Shown here in pieces: positions 28,429-40,546 of a stretch of 64,000 nt of DNA (positions are counted from its first letter, which is position 1; every line of letters starts with the position of its first letter). The notes under the pieces are model-generated. The model worked only from the letters and a program-made list of their open reading frames with translations, was not told where the DNA came from and did no database searches. Location of the stretch: NCBI RefSeq assembly GCF_028776105.2, contig NZ_CP145606.1:1054001-1118000 (forward strand), given 5' to 3'. A program made the translations under genes and the position numbers. The DNA is from Neisseria leonii. GTDB taxonomy: Bacteria; Pseudomonadota; Gammaproteobacteria; Burkholderiales; Neisseriaceae.

Positions 28429-29079
28429 ATGAAACAAGCCCTTCTGATGATGGCTGCCGCCCTGTCTCTGGCCGCCTGCGGCAGCAACCCGCAGGAAGCC
28501 ACCGAAGCGAATCTGAAAAAAGCCGTCGAACAATCCGCCGTCCCGCCATTGTGCCTGCCGCTGGCTTTGGACATTACCGCACCCGACGGCCGGCCGGTTT
28601 CCGCCGGCAATGCGTTGGGCGGGACAGTCATCAAAATAGCCGAACGCTCATTTAACGGCGAAAAAATCAACCGTGAAGCGCAAAAACAGCTGGACATTCT
28701 GACCGATCAGAGGTTTTACCGGCGCGAGAAAGACGAATATACCGGTAACGACGGCAAAACCGCCGTACGCGTTTACACGCTGACCGAAAAAGGCGCGGCG
28801 CAGACCCGTCCGTCGCCGCACGGCCCGCTGTTCTGCCTGGGCAACCAGAAGGTCAATAAAATCAACTGGTTTACCACTCCCTCACCCGCCAACGGCGTGG
28901 TCATGACCAAAGTCAGCTATACCGCTGCCTTGGATGCCGAGAGCTGGGCGGACAAACTGATCCGGGCGGGCGGCGAATCTTGGCAAACGCTGACGGAAGA
29001 AAAAAACCGGCTGGCAACGCTGATACAGACCAACCGGGGCTGGCGCGACTGGCAGAGTCTGCGCGACACAGCGGAATAA
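28429..29079 (+). CDS. lipoprotein of unknown function
   Basis: This 216-residue protein has a lipobox, SLAAC (Cys16 or so), then about 200 residues without a domain I recognise. Two Cys (PPLCLPLALDI and GPLFCLGNQK) may pair. The ATG at 28429 begins the signal peptide; the longer frame from 28366 does not add one. It is divergent from the ArsC/Spx-like gene with about 110 bases between, and it ends in a DUS-pair terminator. Confidence 0.75.
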   Translation: MKQALLMMAAALSLAACGSNPQEATEANLKKAVEQSAVPPLCLPLALDITAPDGRPVSAGNALGGTVIKIAERSFNGEKINREAQKQLDILTDQRFYRREKDEYTGNDGKTAVRVYTLTEKGAAQTRPSPHGPLFCLGNQKVNKINWFTTPSPANGVVMTKVSYTAALDAESWADKLIRAGGESWQTLTEEKNRLATLIQTNRGWRDWQSLRDTAE

Positions 29080-29096
29080 TGCCCGTCGAAACAGTC

Positions 29097-29143
29097 AGGC
29101 CGTCTGAAAACGCGCAATATGCGTTTTCAGACGGCCTTTTTTT
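29097..29143 (+). terminator. DUS-pair terminator of the lipoprotein gene
   Basis: AGGCCGTCTGAAAACGC and GCGTTTTCAGACGGCCT flank a 7-base loop and are followed by seven T. It can also serve smpB from the other side. Confidence 0.9.
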
Positions 29144-29177
29144 ATGAGTCGGGTGGGACGGTTTTCGTTTCAGCGCA

Positions 29178-29624
29178 TCAGCGGGTTGTTTTCATCAACC
29201 GCTGTTTTTCGCGCTTCCAATCGGCCTCTTTCAGACTTTGGCGTTTGTCGTGCTGTTTTTTACCTTTGGCCAGGCCGATATCCATTTTGATGTAGCCGCG
29301 TTTGAAATGCAGATTGAGCGGCACCAGCGTATAGCCGCTGCGCTCGACTTTGCCGATTAATTTGCTGTTTTCGGCCTGTTTGAGCAGCAGTTTGCGCGGG
29401 CGTACGGGATCGGGTTTGACATGGGTGGACGCGGTCGGCAGTGCGGTAATGTGGCAGCCGACCAGATAAAACGCATCGCGTTTCCAGTAAATATAGCTTT
29501 CTTTGAGCTGGACGCGTCCGGCGCGCACGGCTTTCACTTCCCAGCCTTCCAGTACCAGCCCCGCTTCCAGTTCGTCTTCGATAAAATAATCGTGAAAGGC
29601 TTTTTTGTTGTTGGCAATACTCAT
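29178..29624 (-). CDS. smpB: SsrA-binding protein SmpB
   Basis: This 148-residue tmRNA partner rescues stalled ribosomes. It shows [53 protein letters not shown] and the C-terminal [20 protein letters not shown] tail that enters the ribosome. GAAAGGAAACC precedes the ATG. It is third in a collinear group with rnhA and the FAD dehydrogenase gene. Confidence 0.97.
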   Translation of the reverse strand: MSIANNKKAFHDYFIEDELEAGLVLEGWEVKAVRAGRVQLKESYIYWKRDAFYLVGCHITALPTASTHVKPDPVRPRKLLLKQAENSKLIGKVERSGYTLVPLNLHFKRGYIKMDIGLAKGKKQHDKRQSLKEADWKREKQRLMKTTR

Positions 29625-29663
29625 TTCCGGTTTCCTTTCTGTTTCCCCGCCGTTCAGACGGCC

Positions 29664-30104
29664 TCATGGGGCAAACTGCGCCGCCCCCCGGTTGGCCAGT
29701 GCATCCGCGCGCTCGTTGTCCGCATGGCCGGCATGGCCTTTTACCCATTTCCACGCCACATCGTGCGCCGCCGTCAGGCGGTCGAGTTCGCGCCATAAAT
29801 CTTCGTTTTTCACCGGCTGTTTGGCTGCGGTTTTCCAGCCGTTTTTTTTCCAGCCGTGTATCCAGCTCTCCATGCCGTTTTTCACATATTGCGAATCGGT
29901 GCAGATGACGACGCGGCTCGTCCGTTTCAGGGCTTTGAGGCCTTCGATGACGGCGGTCAGCTCCATGCGGTTGTTGGTGGTGTCCGCTGCGCCGCCGGAC
30001 AGTTCTTTTTCGTGCACACCGTAGCGCAAAAGCACGCCCCAACCGCCCGCGCCCGGATTGCCCTTGCACGCACCGTCGGTATAGAGATAAACCGTTTTAT
30101 CCAT
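29664..30104 (-). CDS. rnhA: ribonuclease HI
   Basis: This 146-residue enzyme cleaves RNA in RNA-DNA hybrids. The catalytic acids are Asp10 ([11 protein letters not shown]), Glu48 (NNRMELTAV), Asp70 (CTDSQY) and an Asp near 134 (ERADALAN); the basic protrusion [18 protein letters not shown] is present. The ATG at 30104 is preferred; the frame is open to 30287 but only shows DUS and spacer there. Confidence 0.97.
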   Translation of the reverse strand: MDKTVYLYTDGACKGNPGAGGWGVLLRYGVHEKELSGGAADTTNNRMELTAVIEGLKALKRTSRVVICTDSQYVKNGMESWIHGWKKNGWKTAAKQPVKNEDLWRELDRLTAAHDVAWKWVKGHAGHADNERADALANRGAAQFAP

Positions 30105-30160
30105 CTTTCCGCTTCCGGCCAAACGTTGCATCATAGCATAAAGCAGGCGGCATCTGCATT

Positions 30161-31549
30161 TCAGACGGCCTCCCCGTCCGAGGGCGGCAACAGTTTGCCC
30201 GGATTCATCAGGTTTTTCGGATCCAGATGCGCTTTGACGGCGCGCATACAGGCGATTTCCGCCGCCGTGCGCACACTCGGCAGCCAATGGTTTTTCACCC
30301 GGCCGATGCCGTGCTCCGCCGCTACCGTACCGCCGCAGTCCAGCACATGGCGGTACACGGTTTCATTGACCGCATCTTCATACGCATACGCTTCATGGCT
30401 CAAAATATCCGGCAGAAAAGTGTTGTAGTGCAGGCTGCCGTCGCCCAAATGGCCGAAGACGATGATGTTGATGCCGCGATAACGCCGCTGCAAGTCCGCA
30501 CCGCAACGGACAACAAATTCCGCCACGCGCGTAATCGGTACCGCAATATCGTGCTTGATGCTCACGCCCAATCCGCGCTGGGCGGCGGAAATATGCTCGC
30601 GCAGTTTCCACAATTCCAGCCGCTCGCGCTCCGACTGCGCCAAAACGGCATGGTCAAATCCCGCTTCCAGCAGACAGGCCGCCAGACGGTCGCCCAAATC
30701 CCCGCACACCAGCGAATCGCCCAATTCCAGCAGGATATGCCACGGCGCGTCCAATGGTTCGGGCAGGCCGCAAAACGCAGCCGACAGCGACAATGCCGCA
30801 CCGCCCACCAGCTCGAAGCTGTGCAGCCGCTCGGCAAACGTCCCCTGTACCACCATCAACAGCCGCACGGCCTCATCAATATCCGCCACGCCCACCCACG
30901 CGGTTTCCACCGTTTGCGGACGGGCAAACAGTTTGAGCGTGGCGGCGGTAATCACCCCCAGCGTCCCCTCGCTGCCGATAAACAGATGTTTTAAATCGTA
31001 GCCGCTGGTATTTTTGTGCAGGGGCGACAGATGGGAAACCAAAGTACCGTCGGGCAGCACCACTTCCAAACCCAGCACCAGATCACGCATGGTGCCGTAG
31101 CGCACAACATTCAGCCCGCCCGCATTACAGGCAATATTGCCGCCGATCTGGCACGAACCTTCGCTGGCCAGACTTAACGGGAACAGCCGTCCGGCCGCCT
31201 GCGCCGCCTGCTGTACGTCGTGCAGCACACAGCCTGCTTCTGCCGTCAGCGCATTATCGGCCACACTCACCTGACGGATACGGTTGAGCCGGCTCAAATT
31301 GAGCAGCACACCGCCCTCCGGCACTGCCCCGCCGCACAAACCGGTATTGCCGCCCTGCGGTGTTACGTTGATGCCGTGCGTGAAACAGTAGCGCATCAGT
31401 TTCTGTACCGATGCCACACTGTCGGGCACCACCATCACATCGGCACGGCCGGTGTAGCGGCCGCGCTGGTCGGTAAGCCATGCTTCGTTACTGCCGTATT
31501 CGTGCGCGGCCAGCAGGGCAAGCAGGCCGCTGCGCACTTGCGTATCCAT
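30161..31549 (-). CDS. FAD-linked oxidoreductase (GlcD / D-lactate dehydrogenase-like)
   Basis: This 462-residue protein has an FAD-binding PCMH domain (about 30-220: [45 protein letters not shown]) and a C-terminal domain ending with [25 protein letters not shown] and [14 protein letters not shown]. It oxidises a 2-hydroxyacid such as D-lactate or D-2-hydroxyglutarate; the substrate is not fixed by sequence. Start at 31549 (MDTQVRSG) follows AGAGAG. The frame stays open to 31885 but that extension is antisense-like Leu/Pro-rich sequence over the Ala-rich lipoprotein gene. Its last codons GAG GCC GTC TGA are a DUS. Confidence 0.9.
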   Translation of the reverse strand: MDTQVRSGLLALLAAHEYGSNEAWLTDQRGRYTGRADVMVVPDSVASVQKLMRYCFTHGINVTPQGGNTGLCGGAVPEGGVLLNLSRLNRIRQVSVADNALTAEAGCVLHDVQQAAQAAGRLFPLSLASEGSCQIGGNIACNAGGLNVVRYGTMRDLVLGLEVVLPDGTLVSHLSPLHKNTSGYDLKHLFIGSEGTLGVITAATLKLFARPQTVETAWVGVADIDEAVRLLMVVQGTFAERLHSFELVGGAALSLSAAFCGLPEPLDAPWHILLELGDSLVCGDLGDRLAACLLEAGFDHAVLAQSERERLELWKLREHISAAQRGLGVSIKHDIAVPITRVAEFVVRCGADLQRRYRGINIIVFGHLGDGSLHYNTFLPDILSHEAYAYEDAVNETVYRHVLDCGGTVAAEHGIGRVKNHWLPSVRTAAEIACMRAVKAHLDPKNLMNPGKLLPPSDGEAV

Positions 31550-31621
31550 CACTTCTCTCTGCGGTAAAAAAGCAATATTACTCCAAGCCCGGCACATCAA
31601 GCAAAAACGGCAGGCAAATAA

Positions 31622-31645
31622 AAACGGAGCCTGGCGGCTCCGTTT
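31622..31645 (-). terminator. terminator of the Ala-rich lipoprotein gene
   Basis: AAACGGAGCC and GGCTCCGTTT form a 10-bp stem with a 4-base loop, 17 bases after the stop on the minus strand. Confidence 0.9.
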
Positions 31646-31661
31646 CTGCTGCAATAGCAGA

Positions 31662-31937
31662 TTATTTGGAAGCAGCTTCGGAGGCGGCAGAAGCGGCAGC
31701 GGCTTCGGCAGATGCAGCAGCTTCAACAGCCTGCTCGGCCGCAGAAGCAGCCGATGCGGCATCGGCGGCAGCTTCGACATGAGCGGCAGCGGCAGAAGCG
31801 GCAGATGCAGCAGCCTCAGTAGCGGCAGAAGCGGCTTCGGAAGCAGCAGAAGCCGCTTCTTGGGCTTGCTGGGTTTGACCGCCACAAGCAGCCAGCAGCA
31901 GAGACATCATCGCGGCAGCCAACAGGGATTTTTTCAT
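31662..31937 (-). CDS. small Ala-rich lipoprotein
   Basis: This 91-residue protein has a lipobox, LLAAC (Cys18), then a mature part made almost wholly of Ala, Ser and Glu in repeated AASAASEA-like units with a few Val, His and Asp. That composition predicts a long helix or coiled coil, similar in style to the murein lipoprotein (Lpp) and to Ala-rich Neisseria lipoproteins. The ATG at 31937 has AAGGTG upstream; the open frame to 31997 is not coding. It has its own terminator, so it may be abundant. Function is unknown; a role as an outer-membrane tether or spacer is speculation. Confidence 0.8.
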   Translation of the reverse strand: MKKSLLAAAMMSLLLAACGGQTQQAQEAASAASEAASAATEAAASAASAAAAHVEAAADAASAASAAEQAVEAAASAEAAAASAASEAASK

Positions 31938-32355
31938 TTTAACACCTTCTTTGTGGAATAAAATAACAATCGGATCAGGGTAAATTGCTGCCGTCAATCA
32001 TGACCGCCTGAGCGGTATACGGCAGGATTCATTGCTGAACGCTGTAATTATGCACCAAGCCCAAGCCGATAACAATCGGCACAACCTTTTCGGATTATTA
32101 CTTTTCCATACCGAATCCGAAACTTCCCCCGCGCGGACGCTACTGCAAACCGCTGATCCAAAAATAATATTATGATTTTAATAAATTTTTAAAATATGCT
32201 TCCGTAACAGTCGTTTGATGCCTACATGACATTTTTTTGCCAGTCAGTCGCAAAAATGCAACATTTCCATGCTAAGGATAACGTATGCGGCAGGCAGCGT
32301 AGCTGTGCTACAATGGCCGCCTTCTGTTTCCGACCCACCCGCCCGAGGACGCACA
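31938..32355. promoter_or_regulatory. divergent intergenic region with slyD promoter
   Basis: This 418-base gap separates the Ala-rich lipoprotein gene (leftward) from slyD (rightward). A block at 32158-32205 is almost all A/T. An extended -10, TGCTACAAT (32306-32314), lies 42 bases before the slyD ATG. No gene is seen in the gap. Confidence 0.5.
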
Positions 32356-32832
32356 ATGAGCATTCAAAAAAATTCCGTGGTTACTCTGCATTATGAAATG
32401 TTTGATGCAGACGGCCGTTTAATCGACAAAACCGAAGAGCCGATTGCCTATCTGCACGGCGGCTATGACGGTATTTTCCCGTTGGTGGAAGAAGCCCTGC
32501 ACGGGAAAAACACCGGCGACATTGTCGATGTTACCCTCCAACCGGACGATGCGTTCGGCGAACAGGATCCCGAACTGATCCGCATCGAAGCGGCCGATTC
32601 GTTTCCTGTCGAAGCCGAAGTGGGCATGATGTTTGAAGCGGATATGCCCGACGGCGATTTAGTCGTTTTCCGCGTTACCGATGTGGCCGACGGCAAAGTC
32701 GTCGTGGACGGCAACCACCCGCTGGCCGGCATGAAAATCCGCTTCAAAGCCACGGTTGAAGAAGTGCGCGATGCCGGCGAAGAGGAAATCGCCCACGGCC
32801 ATGTACACGGTGCACACGGCCACCACCATTAA
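32356..32832 (+). CDS. slyD: FKBP-type peptidyl-prolyl isomerase SlyD
   Basis: This 158-residue protein combines an FKBP fold (NSVVTLHYEMFDADGRLID), an inserted chaperone flap (about 70-125) and a His-rich tail (HGHVHGAHGHHH) for nickel or zinc binding. It acts as a folding chaperone and metal carrier in the cytoplasm. The ATG at 32356 matches the family start; the upstream open part covers the promoter. The His tail is shorter than in E. coli. Confidence 0.93.
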   Translation: MSIQKNSVVTLHYEMFDADGRLIDKTEEPIAYLHGGYDGIFPLVEEALHGKNTGDIVDVTLQPDDAFGEQDPELIRIEAADSFPVEAEVGMMFEADMPDGDLVVFRVTDVADGKVVVDGNHPLAGMKIRFKATVEEVRDAGEEEIAHGHVHGAHGHHH

Positions 32833-32846
32833 GCCGCTTGCGCACC

Positions 32847-32928
32847 AAAAAGGCCGTCTGAAAACGCACGCCGCCATCTGTTTGCTGTACAGAAACTGCG
32901 CTGCGGTTTGTTTTCAGACGGCCTTTTT
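32847..32928. terminator. widely spaced DUS pair between slyD and fpr
   Basis: AAAAAGGCCGTCTGAAAA and TTTTCAGACGGCCTTTTT are 46 bases apart. A long-loop hairpin could terminate both converging genes. Confidence 0.6.
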
Positions 32929-32942
32929 GCGCCAAACGGCTT

Positions 32943-33722
32943 CTAGAAACCGTTTTCCATCAGAATCTGGCCGGGAATCCGGTTGCGGTGCATGGCAAAC
33001 CCCATATCCAGCAAGGCTTGGAAGGTGTCTTTCACCATCGCCGGATTGCCGCAAATCATAAAGCGGGTATCTTCCGCAGTAAAAGGCCGCCCTGCCGCCC
33101 GGGCCAGACTGCCGTCTTTGAGCCGTTCGGGCAGCCGTTTGCCGCACAGCGCGCCTTCGGCCTGATCGCGGGTCAGCACGGGGATAAACGTGAGTTTGTG
33201 GAAATCGTCCTCAATCAGCGGGTGCTGCGCCAAAGCGGCAATATCGCGGTTGAACACCAATTCGTCGCGGTAGGATACCGAATGGACCAGGGTCAGGCTG
33301 TCGAAACGCTGCCATATCTGCGGCTGGCGCACCACCGACAAAAACGGCGCAATCCCCGAACCCGTGCTGAGCATGACCAAATCGCGGCCGTCGGCAAAAC
33401 GCTCGGGCAGCAAAAAGCCCGTTGCTGTTTTATCGAGCAAAATCCGGTCGCCCGCCTGCAATTGCGCCAATCTGGCCGACATCGGGCCGTTTTCGATCAG
33501 CACGGCAAAGTACACCAACTCTTCATCATATTCGGCAGACACCACCGAATACGCCCGCCAGATATAGCCTTCGCCGTCGCGGAAACCCAAGCGGGAAAAC
33601 TGCCCGGCGGCAAAGCGGTAGCTTTCGGGACGGCTGACGACAAAAGTCATCAACTTCGGTGTATGGCGTTCCACACGCAAAACGGTTTCTTCGGTGTATT
33701 TGGCTTCGGGGGAAGCGGTCAT
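32943..33722 (-). CDS. fpr: ferredoxin--NADP+ reductase
   Basis: This 259-residue flavoenzyme exchanges electrons between NADPH and ferredoxin or flavodoxin. FAD-binding RAYSVVSAEYDEEL follows the FSRLGFRD region; the NADP part has MLSTGSGIAPFLSVVR, LVHSVSYRDELVF and a C-terminal FMICGNPAMVKDT. It ends QILMENGF. ATG at 33722 (MTASPEAKY) follows AGGAAA; the frame upstream to 33923 overlaps the J-domain gene and is not used. It is downstream of that gene on the same strand. Confidence 0.94.
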   Translation of the reverse strand: MTASPEAKYTEETVLRVERHTPKLMTFVVSRPESYRFAAGQFSRLGFRDGEGYIWRAYSVVSAEYDEELVYFAVLIENGPMSARLAQLQAGDRILLDKTATGFLLPERFADGRDLVMLSTGSGIAPFLSVVRQPQIWQRFDSLTLVHSVSYRDELVFNRDIAALAQHPLIEDDFHKLTFIPVLTRDQAEGALCGKRLPERLKDGSLARAAGRPFTAEDTRFMICGNPAMVKDTFQALLDMGFAMHRNRIPGQILMENGF

Positions 33723-33742
33723 GGCTCGGCTTTCCTGAATGT

Positions 33743-34135
33743 TTAGGCAGAAAAATAGAGATGCTCGGTATAGACGGCGGACAGTAACAGCAATACTGCC
33801 AATACGGCCAGCCAAACCGCTATCCTTTTCCACGGCAGCGGCTCGTGCGCGCGGCGGAAACCGCCCGGCATCGGGCTGGCGATTCTCGGCGGCGGTGCGG
33901 GACGGCGGTGCGCGGCAATCCACGCATCGTGTTTCTGCCGCGCCGTTTCATCGCTCAAAACGGCATACGAGCGGTTGACAATGCTCATAATCCGCTCGGC
34001 CTGGGGGTGGCCGGGATTGCGGTCGGGGTGGTATTGGCGGCACAGGGCGCGGTAGGCCGCACGAATCTCTTTGGCCGACGCATCGGGCGGCACTTTCAGA
34101 TTGTCGTAATGCGTGTGCAGCCGTTTGGCCATCAT
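33743..34135 (-). CDS. membrane-anchored J-domain protein
   Basis: This 130-residue protein starts with a J domain (about 9-75) with the HPD tripeptide in CRQYHPDRNPGHP, followed by a Pro/Arg-rich linker and one C-terminal membrane helix (IAVWLAVLAVLLLLSAVY, about 105-122). The J domain stimulates a DnaK-type chaperone; the tail anchor would place that activity at the inner membrane, with the J domain in the cytoplasm. Two ATGs in tandem (34135, 34132) share GGGAAG. It lacks the Gly/Phe and zinc regions of DnaJ. Its partner is unknown. Confidence 0.85.
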   Translation of the reverse strand: MMAKRLHTHYDNLKVPPDASAKEIRAAYRALCRQYHPDRNPGHPQAERIMSIVNRSYAVLSDETARQKHDAWIAAHRRPAPPPRIASPMPGGFRRAHEPLPWKRIAVWLAVLAVLLLLSAVYTEHLYFSA

Positions 34136-34156
34136 CAGCTTCCCGAACCGGTCATC

Positions 34157-34213
34157 AAGGCCGTCTGAAAACGGTTGGCACGCAACACGCTTGCTGTTTT
34201 CAGACGGCCTTTA
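34157..34213. terminator. DUS pair between carB and the J-domain gene
   Basis: AAGGCCGTCTGAAAACGG and a reverse DUS are separated by about 22 bases. It sits just beyond the carB stop (34228) on the minus strand and can terminate carB. Confidence 0.65.
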
Positions 34214-34227
34214 AATGCAGACAGGCC

Positions 34228-37437
<3,210 letters not shown>

Positions 37438-37807
37438 GGTGGGTCTTTCTCTTCAATTTATTAAGTTATTAAGCAAAATAAATTCAATTTTTAATTAAAA
37501 ATAATACGTTAGTAATTAAATGTAGGTCGGATACCGATATCCGGCAAACTGTTTCATGCCTGCCTGAAACGGTTGGGCCTGCCGTTGTTTCTGTGGTGGA
37601 TTGTCGGATTTAAAAATCCGACCTACTTATGCAACCGTATCCGCGTTGTTATTTCAGTGCCAGCCCAACCGGCATTGCTGCGTCTGAAAAGCCTTGCTGC
37701 CGTTTCCCGACAAGCGTAGGTCGGATACTTGTTATCCGACAATCACAACAAGCCGTCTGAATCACTGCCGCTGCCGCAATCCCAATCGTCGGATTTAAAA
37801 ATCCGAC
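37438..37807. repeat. gene-free stretch with composite GTCGGAT elements (pairs 5 and 6)
   Basis: The elements cover 37522-37626 (105 bases) and 37716-37811 (96 bases). In both, the left half has a GTAGGTCGGATAC core, and the right half has core spacer TTAAAA and ends CCTAC. The last bases of the second supply the TAG stop of the LysE-type gene. A DUS lies at about 37751. AT-rich sequence just before carB (37455-37515) probably holds its promoter. Confidence 0.8.
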
Positions 37808-38452
37808 CTACCCTGTCCACATTTTGACGGCAAAGCCGATAAACAGCAGGCCGACGGCGGCCATGCCGGTGGCGGCGGTTTTGGTGCGGCGGCGGAAGGT
37901 TCGGGTCAGACGGCGGCCGGCAAACACCAGTACCGTCAGATAGCCGAAACTCACCAGTTGCAGCACGGCGGCCAGTATCAGGAAGGACAGGCCGGGATAC
38001 GGATAGGCCGGATCGACAAACTGGATAAAGAACGACAGGAAAAACAGTATGGCCTTCGGGTTCATCAGGCTCAGCAGCAGGGCACGGCGGAAAATTCCAC
38101 CGCCTCCGCCCGGTGTGCCGTCCTGTCCGCCGGCCGTTGCGGGCGGAGGCATATGCCATTTTTTGACGGCATGGCGCAGCAGGTTCCAGCCCAGATAGGC
38201 CAGATACAGTCCGCCGACCAGCTGCACGGCTTGGAACAGGGCGGGATAGAGTTTCAGTACCGTGCCCGCCCCCAAAGCGGCCGCCAGCATCAGCAGGCTG
38301 TCGCCGAGCAAAACCGCAGCCACCGCACGGTAAGCGGCTTGCGCTCCGTACCGCCCCGCTACGGTCAGGCAGTACATCGAGTTGGGGCCGGGCAGCAGAA
38401 TAATGGCAAACACGCCGATGATGTAGGTGGCAAAATCGGTAATACCGAACAT
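37808..38452 (-). CDS. LysE/LeuE-family amino-acid exporter
   Basis: This 214-residue membrane protein has about six hydrophobic segments and the family signature LLPGPNSMYCLTVAGRYG near the N-terminus, plus LGWNLLRHA and SLMNPKAILFFLSFF in the middle. It likely exports leucine, homoserine or similar amino acids. The ATG at 38452 directly follows a DUS (AAGGCCGTCTGAA), so AAGG within the uptake sequence is the only ribosome-binding candidate. The stop TAG lies in a GTAGGTCGGAT repeat. It separates carA from carB. Confidence 0.87.
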   Translation of the reverse strand: MFGITDFATYIIGVFAIILLPGPNSMYCLTVAGRYGAQAAYRAVAAVLLGDSLLMLAAALGAGTVLKLYPALFQAVQLVGGLYLAYLGWNLLRHAVKKWHMPPPATAGGQDGTPGGGGGIFRRALLLSLMNPKAILFFLSFFIQFVDPAYPYPGLSFLILAAVLQLVSFGYLTVLVFAGRRLTRTFRRRTKTAATGMAAVGLLFIGFAVKMWTG

Positions 38453-38490
38453 TTCAGACGGCCTTATATATTACAAGCTCGAAGGAGCCT

Positions 38491-38612
38491 ACAAAATTTC
38501 ACAGTATCTTTGAACCACTGTCATCATCACTTGCGTCAGCCCGGTTCGAGTTCCTTATTGACACCGTTAAAATCAAAAGAACCCGACTTGTCTGCGCCCA
38601 TAATCCTCTTTT
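38491..38612. repeat. dispersed repeat, copy B (mate at 1491-1625)
   Basis: About 125 bases shared with the first copy: CACTGTCATCATCAC, GTCAGCCCGGTTCGAGTTCC, ACCCGACTTGTCTGCGCCCA and TAATCCTCTTTTT. Here the ParA frame is lost after IILFF. Read on the minus strand, it lies upstream of the LysE-type gene. Confidence 0.65.
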
Positions 38613-38881
38613 TCGCAGCTTCTGTTTTCATGGGAAGGGGATCGGCACCTTGGCGGATTCCGACAGCTGCTTTCTGGTTATCCGCCTCCCAATGCTACGG
38701 CCTGCCCCGCCGTCTGCCGTATCCTGCCCCCGATTTCAGACGGCCTGCCGTCAGCCTGACTTTTGACTGCTGCGGGCTGCCTTGTTTAGCCGTCGGCAAT
38801 TCTGCTCAGGCTGTCGGCCGTACGCTACGCAGACGTCCGCCGCACAAGGAATGCAGCCCCGTCCCATATCGGCCATTTGAC
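38613..38881. other. gene-free stretch
   Basis: One DUS (TTTCAGACGGCCT, about 38735) and no recognisable coding region. Open frames on the plus strand here are the tail of an antisense frame to the LysE-type gene. Confidence 0.5.
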
Positions 38882-39070
38882 TTACCTGCCCACCGCCTTA
38901 CGGATTTTTTGGTCGGTTTTATACTGGCTCAACGCATACACCGACCAAATCGCGGCGGGAATCCAGCCGATCAGGGTGATTTGCAGAATCAGGCAGACGA
39001 TTCCGGCAAACGGTCGCCCGATGGTGAAAAATTGCAGCCAGGGAAGAAAAATCGCCAATAATAAACGCAT
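38882..39070 (-). CDS. small YqaE/Pmp3-like membrane protein
   Basis: This 62-residue peptide has two hydrophobic segments (LLLAIFLPWLQFFTIGRP and FAGIVCLILQITLIGWIPAA) with a WSVYALSQYK end, recalling the UPF0057/YqaE membrane-potential peptides. GGAGG is one base before the ATG at 39076 but seven before the ATG at 39070, so the latter is used. It lies between carA and the LysE-type gene. Its role is unknown; relatives respond to membrane stress. Confidence 0.75.
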   Translation of the reverse strand: MRLLLAIFLPWLQFFTIGRPFAGIVCLILQITLIGWIPAAIWSVYALSQYKTDQKIRKAVGR

Positions 39071-39213
39071 CGTCATGCCTCCGTTCCAACATTCAAAATC
39101 ATATTGCCTGATGCAGCTGTTGCAGCGGCTGTACCGCTACCGTCAATGCTGCAAACCAAATATCGCAACCTGTTTCAGACGGCCTTTCTGCCGAACCGCC
39201 CTGCTCCGCCCGC

Positions 39214-40344
39214 TTATCCGCGTGCCTGTTTCATGCTGTCGATAAAGCGGTCAAACAGATAAGCCACATCATGCGGGCCGGGGCTGGCTTCGGGGTGGCC
39301 TTGGAAGCTGAATGCGGCCTGGTCGGTCAGCTCGATGCCCTGCACCGTGCCGTCGAACAGCGAGCGGTGGGTTACGCGCATATTGGCAGGCAGCGTGTTT
39401 TCATCGATTTGGAAGCCGTGGTTCTGGCTGGTAATCAGTACACGGCCGCTGTCCAAATCCTGCACGGGGTGGTTGGCGCCGTGATGACCGAACGGCATTT
39501 TGCCGGTTTTCGCGCCGCCGGCCAGCCCCAATAATTGATGCCCCAGACAGATGCCGAACAGCGGTTTTTTCGCCGCCAGAATCTCGCGGATGGCGGCAAC
39601 GGCATAGTCACAGGGTTCGGGGTCGCCCGGCCCGTTGGACAGGAACACGCCGTCGGGATTCATCGCCAGCACTTCCGCCGCAGGCGTTTGCGCCGGAACG
39701 ACGGTCAGGCGGCAGCCGCGCTCGGCCAGCATACGCAGGATATTGGTTTTCACGCCGAAATCGTAAGCCGCCACATGATAGGGCTGGCTGTCAGGCCGTC
39801 TGAAACCCTCGCCCAGCTTCCATTCGCCTTCCGTCCATTCGTAGCTTTGTGTGCAGGTTACTTCTTTGGCCAAATCCTTGCCCACCATGCTGCCGAATTC
39901 GGCAATCAGCGCGCGGGCTTTGTCTTCCGACGCATCGGCGCCGGTCAGAATCGCGCCCGCCTGCGCACCTTTGTCGCGCAGAATACGGGTCAGGCGGCGG
40001 GTATCGATGTCGGCAATGGCGACGGTTTGGTGGCGCACCAGATAGTCGTGCAGGCTTTCGGCACTGCGGAAATTGCTGTGCAGCAGCGGCAGGTCACGGA
40101 TAATCAGGCCGGCGGCATAGATTCTGCCGCTTTCCACATCTTCCGCATTGGCACCGGTATTGCCGATGTGCGGATAAGTCAGGGTAACGATTTGCTTGGT
40201 ATAGGAAGGGTCGGTCAGGATTTCCTGATAGCCGGTCATGGAAGTATTGAACACCACTTCGCCGGAAGTGCTGCCTTGATAGCCGATGGAGGTGCCGTGG
40301 AAGATGCTGCCGTCGGCCAAGACTAAAATTGCGGGTTGGGTCAT
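39214..40344 (-). CDS. carA: carbamoyl-phosphate synthase, small subunit
   Basis: This 376-residue glutaminase subunit supplies ammonia to CarB. The N-terminal domain has [18 protein letters not shown]; the class I glutamine amidotransferase has [11 protein letters not shown], the nucleophile Cys in [13 protein letters not shown], and His/Glu in [11 protein letters not shown]. The ATG at 40344 follows AAGGATTCC; the frame upstream to 40428 is not coding. In E. coli carA and carB are adjacent; here about 1.8 kb with two genes and repeats lies between, matching the known variable carA-carB gap of Neisseria. A DUS lies in frame at about 39793. Confidence 0.97.
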   Translation of the reverse strand: MTQPAILVLADGSIFHGTSIGYQGSTSGEVVFNTSMTGYQEILTDPSYTKQIVTLTYPHIGNTGANAEDVESGRIYAAGLIIRDLPLLHSNFRSAESLHDYLVRHQTVAIADIDTRRLTRILRDKGAQAGAILTGADASEDKARALIAEFGSMVGKDLAKEVTCTQSYEWTEGEWKLGEGFRRPDSQPYHVAAYDFGVKTNILRMLAERGCRLTVVPAQTPAAEVLAMNPDGVFLSNGPGDPEPCDYAVAAIREILAAKKPLFGICLGHQLLGLAGGAKTGKMPFGHHGANHPVQDLDSGRVLITSQNHGFQIDENTLPANMRVTHRSLFDGTVQGIELTDQAAFSFQGHPEASPGPHDVAYLFDRFIDSMKQARG

Positions 40345-40546
40345 ATCGGAATCCTTCATTGATCGCGCTCGCGGCAACGCCTGCCGCCGCCATGATGTGC
40401 CATCGTCTTCGCAGATGGTAAAAAGCACGCCGACACCCCGAATCGGGCCGATGCGTGCTTGCCGGTACAGACGGCATCATGCCGTACCGACCGAAGAAGC
40501 AAGGCATTTTATACGAAAGCGGCTGCCGGTTCAAGGCAGCCGCCCC

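Noticed and set aside
31549..31885. N-terminal extension of the FAD dehydrogenase (Leu/Pro-rich, about 112 residues)
   Set aside because: It is an out-of-frame reading of the Ala-rich lipoprotein gene and its terminator; MDTQVRSG with its own ribosome-binding site is the true start.
38453..38612. Riboswitch upstream of the LysE-type exporter
   Set aside because: The conserved block also occurs at 1491-1625 with no exporter or other gene downstream in the same orientation, so conservation reflects a dispersed repeat, not a ligand-sensing leader.
37958..39061. 367-codon plus-strand frame
   Set aside because: Antisense to the LysE-type exporter, then crosses a repeat and a DUS; no homology recognised.
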